A stretch of 64,000 nt of DNA. Source: Phycisphaerae bacterium (GTDB lineage: Bacteria; Planctomycetota; Phycisphaerae; UBA1845; JAFGLZ01). The stretch is taken from the NCBI GenBank assembly GCA_016927755.1, contig JAFGLZ010000265.1, positions 1 through 64,000 on the forward strand, in the 5' to 3' direction. The position numbers were made by a program, and so were the translations under genes. The notes under the pieces were generated by a model that was not told the origin of the DNA, made no database searches, and worked only from the letters and a program-made list of their open reading frames with translations. Shown piece by piece: positions 7,919-14,542 of this stretch. The first letter of the stretch is position 1. The number at the start of each line of letters is the position of its first letter.

Positions 7919-9358
7919 ATGAGCACGACACTTGATGACGCACGAAAGGTCGAGTCGCAGTTCCTGTCCGCGATCGAGCGACGGTTCGACGCGGCGAAGG
8001 AGTGGATGGCGGGTTCGTCTTACCGCCGGCGGGGCGGCGATCAGCGCGATCGGCTTCGCGAGCAGATGCGGGCTCGGCGCATGACCGACCTCGACCTGCT
8101 CGATCGGCTGCCGAACAATCGGCGGATCGAGCAGATCGGCTACGTGCGGCCGTGGTACTGGTTTCGGCGGAGGAAGGTCAGTGCCCTGACCGCGGGGGTG
8201 GTGACTCCCCTGGACGACGCGCTGAGACTCGGCGAAATGGGGGCCTCTGGCGGTGAGGGTCTTCGACCCGTTGCCCGGCACGAGCTGGCGGAGTACGTGG
8301 ACGGGCTGCTTGCGGGCAAGATCCGTCAGCGGGTCATCGGGATCTGCAGCCCGAGCGGCTTTACGGACGAGGCGAGACGATCGGGGCTGACTCGTTCGGG
8401 GTTGACACTAGTGCTGATCGAGCCGGGGCCAGGGGGGGGGTGGCGGATCACGGGCGTCTCGGGGGAGAAGCTGGAGCAGGCCTGTAAGCTGTTCGACCCG
8501 GAGGGGCAGCGTGAGAAACAGGAGCGGGTCCGGCAGGCGTTGGAAGCGCGGCGCGGGTCGTTGATGACGGACGGGATCAGCGCGGCCGAGCTGGCCGAGA
8601 CTCTAGGAGTGGAAACTCGGGTCGTCGAGGAGGCGTTCAAGACGATGGCCTCGGAGAACGCGCATCTGAACGTGACGAGAGGATCGCGGGCCAGTATCCT
8701 GTATTACACATCCACCGTGGTGAAGGAGGCCCGGCCCATGTCCGTGATGGATTTCCTGAAGCGCATCCTGGGACGAGACGCTTTGCCGGCGGAGAAGATC
8801 CGCGAGCTGAGCGGCAAGCAGGCGGAGATCGACGAGCAGCGACGCGATATCGAGAAGGCTCTGACCGAACTGGTCGATCAGGAGAAGGCCATGCTCGACG
8901 AGGGGGCCCAGGCGACTTCGCCGACGGTCAAGCGTCGGTTGGCCTCGCAGCTCGCTCAGCTTCGTCAGAAGATCGGCCTACAGAACGAGAAGGTCTCGAT
9001 CCTGAACAAGCAGAGCCAGGTTTTGGGGCGGCACATCCATAACCTCGAGCTCGCTCAGACCGCCAAGCCGGAGGGGCTGCCTGGGTCGGAGGACATCACG
9101 GAGGCGGCGGCAGCGGCCGAGGCCGCCATCGAGGAGTTGGACGAGGCTTACGAGACCGTTCGGACGGTCGGCAGCGCGACGGGCGAGTCGGCGATCACGG
9201 AGGAGGAGCAGGCGATCCTGGCGGAGTTCGAGGCGCAGGCGTCTCGGAAGACGGACGAGACGGCGACGCAGGCCAGCAAGCGCTCCGAGGCAGACGCCTC
9301 GGACGAGGCGACGCCGCACCGCGCCCCAGAGGAGCGGCGTCGCGAGGCGGACGCGTAG
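7919..9358 (+). CDS. Winged-helix plus Snf7-like coiled-coil protein (ESCRT-II/III-like)
   Basis: This is a 479-residue protein with three parts. Residues 1-195 form an unrecognised basic, mixed alpha/beta domain containing RVIGICSPSGFTDEA. Residues about 203-270 read as a winged helix (ISAAELAETLGVETRVVEEAF helix-turn-helix followed by a basic wing). Residues about 275-385 form a charged helical hairpin (EIDEQRRDIEKALTELVDQ, then KRRLASQLAQLRQKI) that matches the next gene's product in layout, including a shared SP-V-R/K-R turn. An acidic segment (TEEEQAILAEFEAQ) and a low-complexity tail close the protein. A winged helix joined to an ESCRT-III core recalls eukaryotic CHMP7 and some archaeal CdvB proteins. 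The assignment is motif-level only. It could instead be an unrelated coiled-coil DNA-binding protein. Confidence 0.6.
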   Translation: MSTTLDDARKVESQFLSAIERRFDAAKEWMAGSSYRRRGGDQRDRLREQMRARRMTDLDLLDRLPNNRRIEQIGYVRPWYWFRRRKVSALTAGVVTPLDDALRLGEMGASGGEGLRPVARHELAEYVDGLLAGKIRQRVIGICSPSGFTDEARRSGLTRSGLTLVLIEPGPGGGWRITGVSGEKLEQACKLFDPEGQREKQERVRQALEARRGSLMTDGISAAELAETLGVETRVVEEAFKTMASENAHLNVTRGSRASILYYTSTVVKEARPMSVMDFLKRILGRDALPAEKIRELSGKQAEIDEQRRDIEKALTELVDQEKAMLDEGAQATSPTVKRRLASQLAQLRQKIGLQNEKVSILNKQSQVLGRHIHNLELAQTAKPEGLPGSEDITEAAAAAEAAIEELDEAYETVRTVGSATGESAITEEEQAILAEFEAQASRKTDETATQASKRSEADASDEATPHRAPEERRREADA

Positions 9359-9382
9359 CAAACGTACCGGGAGACGGCATCG

Positions 9383-9991
9383 ATGGCCCTGTTCGACTGG
9401 CTGACCAAGCGGCGGAAACCCCTGTCGAAGATGACGCGTCAGGAGCTCCGCCAGCAGGAGCTGACGCTCCAGAAGGACCGCAACCTGCTCGTCAAGCGGA
9501 TCGAGAAGCTGGGCCAGGAGAAGCAGAAGCTGTTCGAGCGAGGGGCGAAGGAGAAGTCGCCCGAGGTTCGGCGCATGATGGCGCAGGAATTCGACCTGAA
9601 GACGACCGAGCAGCTCATGGTCAGCCGGCAGCTCAACATCCGCACCAAGGAGATGCTGACCGTTTCTCGAATTCGAATGATCCGCGAGAACGCCGACCGG
9701 GCGAAGGTCTCGGGCGATCGCATCGGGATGATCAGCGCTCGCGACCTGGTCGGCTTGAGCAAGCTGATCGAGAACGACGCCGTGACGGCGGAGATGTACC
9801 AGGAGCGGCTTGACGACCTGATGCAGCTCGGGGCTGAGATCGACGAGGGGGCCACGGGGGTCAGCGAGGCGGGCCAAGCGGTTATGGACATCTGGGAGAA
9901 GATGGACGCGGGGGATCTGGCCGACGCGAGCGAGGCGTTCGACGAGGCGGATCGGCGGGTTCGGGAGCGGAAGAGCGCGGCGGAGGGATAG
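9383..9991 (+). CDS. Snf7-like (ESCRT-III-like) coiled-coil protein
   Basis: This 202-residue protein starts at ATG 9383 behind GGGAG. It opens with MALFDWLTKRRKP, a short amphipathic and basic N-terminus like those that anchor PspA/Vipp1 and ESCRT-III proteins to membranes. A long charged helical hairpin follows (LRQQELTLQKDRNLLVKRI and VRRMMAQEFDLKTTEQ), then shorter helices and an acidic C-terminal helix (LADASEAFDEADRR). Basic first hairpin, acidic C-terminal part and about 200 residues is the ESCRT-III layout. It is probably paralogous to the coiled-coil half of the upstream product and sits 24 bases after it. PspA-family membership is the main alternative; the typical PspA/Vipp1 length and sequence signatures were not seen. 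Confidence 0.6.
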   Translation: MALFDWLTKRRKPLSKMTRQELRQQELTLQKDRNLLVKRIEKLGQEKQKLFERGAKEKSPEVRRMMAQEFDLKTTEQLMVSRQLNIRTKEMLTVSRIRMIRENADRAKVSGDRIGMISARDLVGLSKLIENDAVTAEMYQERLDDLMQLGAEIDEGATGVSEAGQAVMDIWEKMDAGDLADASEAFDEADRRVRERKSAAEG

Positions 9992-10061
9992 GGGGGCGAG
10001 AGCCACCAACGAGCGTAGGGCGCGTCTTGACGTGGCGTGCTCTGTTTCGTGGAGCGAAGCG

Positions 10062-10265
10062 ATGACCAACCTGTCCAAGCCGCTTCGTCGAAGCCGCAGG
10101 CACCGGATGATCGCGGGGGTGTGCGGGGGCGTCGCCGAGTACTTCGAGGTGGACCCGACATTAGTTCGGGCCATCTATCTGACCGTGAGCGTCTTCTCCG
10201 TGGCGGTTCCCGGGACCCTGCTCTACCTCCTCCTGTGGATTGTGATCCCGAGCCCTGAGGACTAG
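10062..10265 (+). CDS. PspC-domain membrane protein
   Basis: The start is ATG 10062 (MTNLSKPLRR), with GGAG 7 nt upstream; the track start at 10032 has no ribosome site. The 67-residue protein is almost entirely one PspC domain: RRHRMIAGVCGGVAEYF, then DPTLVRAIYLTVSVFS and a membrane helix ending in LLWIVIPS. PspC proteins sense or signal envelope stress and work with PspA, a bacterial member of the ESCRT-III superfamily. Its position between two Snf7-like genes links the cluster to membrane stress. Only the bare PspC domain is present, without the cytoplasmic extension of enterobacterial PspC. Confidence 0.88.
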   Translation: MTNLSKPLRRSRRHRMIAGVCGGVAEYFEVDPTLVRAIYLTVSVFSVAVPGTLLYLLLWIVIPSPED

Positions 10266-10303
10266 TTCTGGCTCGACGCCAGCGATCGAACGAGGTGTGA
10301 GAT

Positions 10304-10912
10304 ATGGCGCTGTTCAAGTCATCCGAGGAACGACGCATCGAGCGGGACATGAAGATTCGCCAGGGCATCCGGCGGATCGAGCGGGCGATCCGCGAACAAG
10401 GCAAGTTCACGGACGAGTTCATCGGCAACGCGCGTCGGGCCAAGCAGATCGGCGACACGAGCCAGTACGAGTTCATCCGCAACTCGCTGAAGAAGACGGC
10501 GACGATCAAGCGGATCCTCGAACGGCAACTGCTGGCGGTCAAGAACGCGCTGCTGATCAAGCGTCAGGCGGAGGCCTCGGCGGACTTCGCGACCGCGATG
10601 GGCACGATGGCGCAGGAGATCGGCCGGCTGTTCGGCGAGACGGACCTGACCAAGACGCAGGTCGACTGGGAGCGGGCGATGGCTCAGTCGGCCAGCATGG
10701 AGGAGCGGATGTCGATGTTCCTGGACTCGGTGGAGGACATGGCGGCGCAGGACGTGGAGACGACCGGCAGCCAGGCCGTCGGGGACGACGAGATCGATCG
10801 CATGATCGAGGCGGAAGAGGCGGCCGAGCACGAGAAGGAGATGGGTCGGCTCGCTGGGCTGCGAGATGAGCTTGCCGAGCTGAAGGGTCAGAAGGAGCGG
10901 CAGGGGAAGTAG
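10304..10912 (+). CDS. ESCRT-III-like protein, Vps2/CHMP1-type layout
   Basis: This 202-residue protein starts at ATG 10304 (GAGG 7 nt upstream) with MALFKSSEERR, echoing the MALF start of the earlier Snf7-like gene. Helix 1 is basic (MKIRQGIRRIERAIREQG). The next helix pair (YEFIRNSLKKTATIKRIL, then ASADFATAMGTMAQEIGRL) matches the order and spacing of eukaryotic CHMP proteins, where a basic hairpin is followed by an AMxxM segment. An acidic part (DDEIDRMIEAEEAAEHEKE) precedes a C-terminal helix with GRLAGLRDELAELK. Its RLxxLR core resembles the MIM1 motif that binds MIT domains, and a MIT-AAA protein is encoded by the next gene. This is the strongest ESCRT-III match in the window by eye, but it is unconfirmed. 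Confidence 0.65.
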   Translation: MALFKSSEERRIERDMKIRQGIRRIERAIREQGKFTDEFIGNARRAKQIGDTSQYEFIRNSLKKTATIKRILERQLLAVKNALLIKRQAEASADFATAMGTMAQEIGRLFGETDLTKTQVDWERAMAQSASMEERMSMFLDSVEDMAAQDVETTGSQAVGDDEIDRMIEAEEAAEHEKEMGRLAGLRDELAELKGQKERQGK

Positions 10913-10917
10913 GGGGA

Positions 10918-10947
10918 AGGGTCCAGGGTCTAGGGTCTAGGGTCTGG
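10918..10947 (+). repeat. GGGTCTA heptamer repeats
   Basis: Three consecutive GGGTCTA-type heptamers follow the stop codon of the ESCRT-III-like gene. A related set occurs at about 25037-25067, between efp and secA. Confidence 0.65.
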
Positions 10948-11059
10948 AGAGAGAGGGCGGTGCGAGTTTGCGGAGGGGGTGCGTGGGGAAGGGCGGTGAC
11001 TGCACGATTCTCTGATGATGGGTGGGCCGATTCTTCAGAGGCGGGGGCGTCGATTCCAG

Positions 11060-11105
11060 GGGCGAATTCGGGTTCCCCACCGCTGAAGCGATGGGGCACC
11101 CCTTG
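11060..11105 (+). repeat. Dispersed hairpin repeat, copy 1
   Basis: The core CACCGCTGAAGCGATGGG is shared with copy 2 at about 12306-12346. Both follow a GAATTCG box. The sequence CCCCACCGC-TGAA-GCGATGGGG folds as a 9-bp stem with one mismatch. It lies in the 258-base gap just before the Vps4-like gene. Confidence 0.7.
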
Positions 11106-11170
11106 CGGGGCGGAGAGTCTTTTGGGAGCGGTGGTGGGGGTAGTCTGAGGGGAGATTTAGAACGAGGGTT

Positions 11171-12289
11171 ATGGGCGCGACGTTTGCCACATTCGAGCGA
11201 CTGAAGAACAAGGGCGTTTCCGCGTTCAAGACGGGCGAGTACGCGGTGGCCAAGACGTATCTCGTGGAGGCGGCGGAGGTGCTGGTCGAGCTGGCCGAGT
11301 CGGCCAAGACGGAGGAACTGCGGAGCCAGCACGAGGAATACGCGGCCGAGCTGATCGACCTGGCCAAGGAGTGCGACCGTCGGAAGGGCCAGAAAGGACA
11401 CGCGCGAACGGTCGCCCGAGAACGGGCGGACGACGAAGGGCCTGACGCCTCCGAGTGGATCGTGAGCGAGAGGCCGGACATCGGCTACGACGACGTCGCC
11501 GGGATGGAGGACGTCAAGCAGGAGATCCGGCTGAAGATGATCTACCCGTTCACCCACCCGGAGCTGGCGAGGCGTTACGGGGTCGGCACGGGTGGGGGAG
11601 TGCTTCTCTACGGTCCTCCTGGGACGGGCAAGACGATGATGGCCAAGGCGACGGCGCACGAGCTGGACGCGACGTTCTTCGTGATCAGCCCCGCTCAGAT
11701 CATGAGCAAATGGGTGGGAGAGGCCGAGCAGAACGTACGGAAGCTGTTCGAGGCGGCCAAGTCGCAGGACAAGAGCGTGATCTTTATCGACGAGGTCGAG
11801 GCGCTGGTGCCTCGGCGCCGGAGCGAGGGCTCGACGGTGATGCAGCGGGTCGTGCCGCAGATCCTGCAGGAGCTGGAGGGCTTCGACCGTGCGGCGGACC
11901 GGGCGCTGCTCTTCATCGGGGCGACGAACAAGCCGTGGATGCTGGACGAGGCTATGCTCCGCCCGGGGCGGTTGGATACGAAGGTATACATTCCGCTGCC
12001 TGACGCGCCGGGGCGGCTGAAGCTGCTAGAGATGTACCTGGCGAGCCGGCCGGTGGCGGACGACGTCGATTTCGGCAGGCTGTGCGACTTGCTCGACGGC
12101 TACAGCGGGGCGGACATCAAGGGCATCGCCTCGCAGGCGGCGACGCGCCCGTTCCTGGAGTCGGTGACGGGCGGCGAGCCCCGGGCGATCACGATGTCCG
12201 ACGTGCTGGAGGTGTTGGAGGCGACGCCGCCATCGGTGCGAGCGAGCGACCTGGTTCGGTATGAGAAGTTTGCCGGGAGCGGCGAGTAG
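11171..12289 (+). CDS. Vps4-like AAA ATPase with N-terminal MIT domain
   Basis: This 372-residue protein starts at ATG 11171 behind GAGGG. Residues 1-78 read as a three-helix MIT domain (ERLKNKGVSAFKTGEYAVA, then EEYAAELIDLAKECDRRK), the module with which Vps4, spastin and katanin bind partners. A single AAA domain follows: Walker A GPPGTGKT near 148, a SKWVGEAEQNVRKLF pore-loop region, Walker B VIFIDEVEAL near 203, and ATNKPWMLDEAMLRPGR with the arginine finger. The C-terminus SDLVRYEKF resembles the final helix of Vps4 and katanin. The beta domain of eukaryotic Vps4 seems absent. No HExxH protease motif follows, so FtsH is excluded. It probably disassembles or remodels filaments made by the neighbouring Snf7-like proteins. 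Confidence 0.85.
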   Translation: MGATFATFERLKNKGVSAFKTGEYAVAKTYLVEAAEVLVELAESAKTEELRSQHEEYAAELIDLAKECDRRKGQKGHARTVARERADDEGPDASEWIVSERPDIGYDDVAGMEDVKQEIRLKMIYPFTHPELARRYGVGTGGGVLLYGPPGTGKTMMAKATAHELDATFFVISPAQIMSKWVGEAEQNVRKLFEAAKSQDKSVIFIDEVEALVPRRRSEGSTVMQRVVPQILQELEGFDRAADRALLFIGATNKPWMLDEAMLRPGRLDTKVYIPLPDAPGRLKLLEMYLASRPVADDVDFGRLCDLLDGYSGADIKGIASQAATRPFLESVTGGEPRAITMSDVLEVLEATPPSVRASDLVRYEKFAGSGE

Positions 12290-12305
12290 CGGAGGGGGTC
12301 GAGGG

Positions 12306-12346
12306 GGAATTCGAGTCCCCCACCGCTGAAGCGATGGGCCACCCCC
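12306..12346 (+). repeat. Dispersed hairpin repeat, copy 2
   Basis: GAATTCGAG followed by CACCGCTGAAGCGATGGG repeats copy 1 at 11060-11105. The two copies flank the Vps4-like gene in the same orientation. Confidence 0.7.
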
Positions 12347-12403
12347 GCCCTGAGATGTGCTGGATCACGCGTTGACTGGGCGTGGCTGTCCGAGTGCCGA
12401 AGG

Positions 12404-14197
12404 ATGAGCGACGTGGCGTTTGACATCGGATCGATCCGAAAGGACGCGGAGCTGATCGCGGCGGTCGTGCCTCGCGACGGCCTGTTCACGCTGCTCCGGC
12501 GGGCGGTTCAGGTTCCGTCGGGGTGGGTGGCGCTGGTGGTCGGCGAGGAGGGGGAGCGCTCCGCGGTGGCGGGTCGGGGAGAGATCGCCGCGACGCACAC
12601 GTCAGAGGTCCTCTTCGTTCGAACTGGGCTGCTAGGACTTGGCTTCGATGTCGGATCGGTGACTTCGTCGGACGAGTATCGTTGCGACGCATCCGTGCAG
12701 CTTGCGGTGGCGGTGTCCGGAGAGGCGGCGGATCTAGCCGGCTTCCGGTCGGCGGTGCTGGGACATGCGGATCGAGCCACACTGTCTTCGTTGAAGGACC
12801 ACCTTGCCGACGAGGTCCGGCGCGGCGTCGTGACGTGGGCGCGGCAGCACACGGCCGGCGAGCTTGTCGACAGCGCCGATCCTGGAGGGTTCCTGGGAGC
12901 GCTGCGCGAGGCGACGGGGCAGGCCTGCTTCTCGGCCGGGCTGCGGCTCGACGAGGACGTTACGGCGACGTTCGTCTCTTCGGCGTTGGATACGGTGCGT
13001 GTCGAGGCTGAACGGACCGCCGCGCGGCGAGATCGCATGGCCATGGATCGGCAGCTTCGGCAGGCGGCCGAGGCGGCGCGTGGCGAGCATCTCGAGCACG
13101 TCGAGCAGATGCTCGGCCGGCTGCGGCAGATGGCGGAGGCGTCGCCGGAGGTCTCCGTGGCGGAGTTGATTCGCCAGTTCGGCGAGGACCAACGGGGGCA
13201 GCTCTATCGGAGCCTTCTGCAGTGCGCGGCAGTGGCGAAACGATGCACGTCCGTGGTGGTCGCGGCGGGTGACGAGTTGGTCTGGTTGGATCCTGGATCG
13301 CCGGCGAGCCCGACTCGCCGACAGCGGGTGGAGCTACCCGGCGGGGGGATCCGGTCGCTGGCATTGGTCCGTGATCCGAACGGGCGCGACCTGCTGGCGG
13401 TCGGGGGCGCGAGGACGGTCGTTCTGGTCGACCCGGCGCGCGGGCAGGTCAGGGCGACGTTCGAATGGGACGTTCCCGAGGGCAAGGCCGTTCGCAGCGG
13501 CATCAACAGCCTGGCCGTCAGGGGGGCGCATCTGCTGGCCTCGCATTCAGGCCTGGGCGTGCGTGGCTGGGAGCTGGACACGGGGCGAGGGTTCGACCTG
13601 CTGGCCGAGAGGACGCAGGGCGCCCGAACAGTGCGATGCGTTCAGACGGATCCGCGCGGCGACGTCTGGGTGTCGATCGACGAGGCCGTGATTCGCCTGG
13701 AAGGCTCCGACCTGACGACGGCGATGCCGCGGGTGTACGCCGGCGGGAAGTCTCGGATCGCCGCGCTTCACGTCCACCTTGACGAGGTTTACGCCGGCAC
13801 CGAGGCGGGCGACGTCGTTCACTGGTCGGCGGACAGGCCCGAGGTTTGCGCGTCCGTTCACGGCGGTAGGGGAGGTCCCTGTCAGTCGGTTCATCTCTCG
13901 GAGATCATGGGGATTCGACGGTTGGGATTCGCCGACGGTTCCGACGCGGTCCGGGAGCTTGTCCTGGGCGACACCGTTGTCGACGGATACGTGGCCGAGG
14001 GCGACCGATTCGAGCAGGCCTGGTGGTCGTCGGATCGTCTGGCGGGCGTCAACGCTTATCGGAACCGCGTGTACGTCTGGGCGGTCGGGCAGACGGGCAG
14101 TCCGGTCGGGGCGGCGGATATCGGCTGGCTGTGCAGCAGTCAAGTTCGAGATGTGTGCCTGATCGTCAGCGATGAGGCTGGTGAGGGGGTCGTGTAG
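12404..14197 (+). CDS. SPFH-like domain fused to beta-propeller
   Basis: This is a 597-residue protein. Residues about 25-215 have the rhythm of an SPFH/band-7 domain. It opens with VQVPSGWVALVVGEEG; then YRCDASVQLAVAVSGE and a long section in which DHLADEVRRGVVTWA and LREATGQACFSAGLRL alternate, ending in an FVSSALDTVRVEAERTAARRD helix. Residues 215-280 are coiled coil. From about 285 to the end, six or so beta-rich blades (VVVAAGDELVWLDPGS, LLAVGGARTVVLVD, LLASHSGLGVRGWEL) suggest a WD40-like propeller. No membrane helix is evident. It closes the cluster, 114 bases after the Vps4-like gene. SPFH proteins organise membrane domains, which fits the context. The SPFH call is tentative; the propeller is firmer. 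Confidence 0.55.
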   Translation: MSDVAFDIGSIRKDAELIAAVVPRDGLFTLLRRAVQVPSGWVALVVGEEGERSAVAGRGEIAATHTSEVLFVRTGLLGLGFDVGSVTSSDEYRCDASVQLAVAVSGEAADLAGFRSAVLGHADRATLSSLKDHLADEVRRGVVTWARQHTAGELVDSADPGGFLGALREATGQACFSAGLRLDEDVTATFVSSALDTVRVEAERTAARRDRMAMDRQLRQAAEAARGEHLEHVEQMLGRLRQMAEASPEVSVAELIRQFGEDQRGQLYRSLLQCAAVAKRCTSVVVAAGDELVWLDPGSPASPTRRQRVELPGGGIRSLALVRDPNGRDLLAVGGARTVVLVDPARGQVRATFEWDVPEGKAVRSGINSLAVRGAHLLASHSGLGVRGWELDTGRGFDLLAERTQGARTVRCVQTDPRGDVWVSIDEAVIRLEGSDLTTAMPRVYAGGKSRIAALHVHLDEVYAGTEAGDVVHWSADRPEVCASVHGGRGGPCQSVHLSEIMGIRRLGFADGSDAVRELVLGDTVVDGYVAEGDRFEQAWWSSDRLAGVNAYRNRVYVWAVGQTGSPVGAADIGWLCSSQVRDVCLIVSDEAGEGVV

Positions 14198-14542
14198 CGG
14201 ACCATCGCGGACAAGCGGGATGTTGGGGTCTTCGGTGGACGAGTTCTCCGCGACGGTAGGGACGGTCTCGAGCGGGGGCAGGTAAGGATACCCTCGGTAC
14301 GCGTGGGGGCCTTCTGCAGTCGTGGGATGGGCTGCGGCACCCGAAGGAGCCTGGTCTGGGGGGTGCACTGTTCGCGCGGGGCCCGCCAACCTAAGCCGTA
14401 GCCACCGCAACGCCTAGGCGATGTCCGTGTAGAAGGGGAGGAGCGGTCAGCCTGTTGGTTGTCCGCGCGGGGGTGCTGTGTTATATTACCGGTCCGCCGC
14501 TGGGTGCCTGCTCGGCGCTCGACGCTGGAGGGAGGGACCTGC
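14198..14542. other. Intergenic region ending the ESCRT-like cluster
   Basis: This 345-base stretch follows the SPFH/propeller gene and precedes the cyclophilin gene. It contains a good promoter near 14459-14487 and no supported ORF. The promoter marks a transcription unit separate from the upstream cluster. Confidence 0.6.
14459..14487 (+). promoter_or_regulatory. Sigma-70-type promoter for cyclophilin gene
   Basis: TTGTCC, a 17-base spacer and TATATT sit about 55 bases before the proposed GTG start of the cyclophilin gene. Confidence 0.55.

Noticed and set aside
9383-10912. Calling the coiled-coil proteins PspA/Vipp1
   Set aside because: The N-terminal MALF and size are compatible, but the acidic C-terminal parts, the AMxxM segment and the linked MIT-AAA gene fit the Snf7/Vps2 branch better. 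PspA remains the main alternative.
11171-12289. FtsH or Cdc48-type identity for the AAA protein
   Set aside because: There is one AAA domain only, no HExxH protease and no double-psi barrel. The N-terminus is a helical bundle of MIT type.
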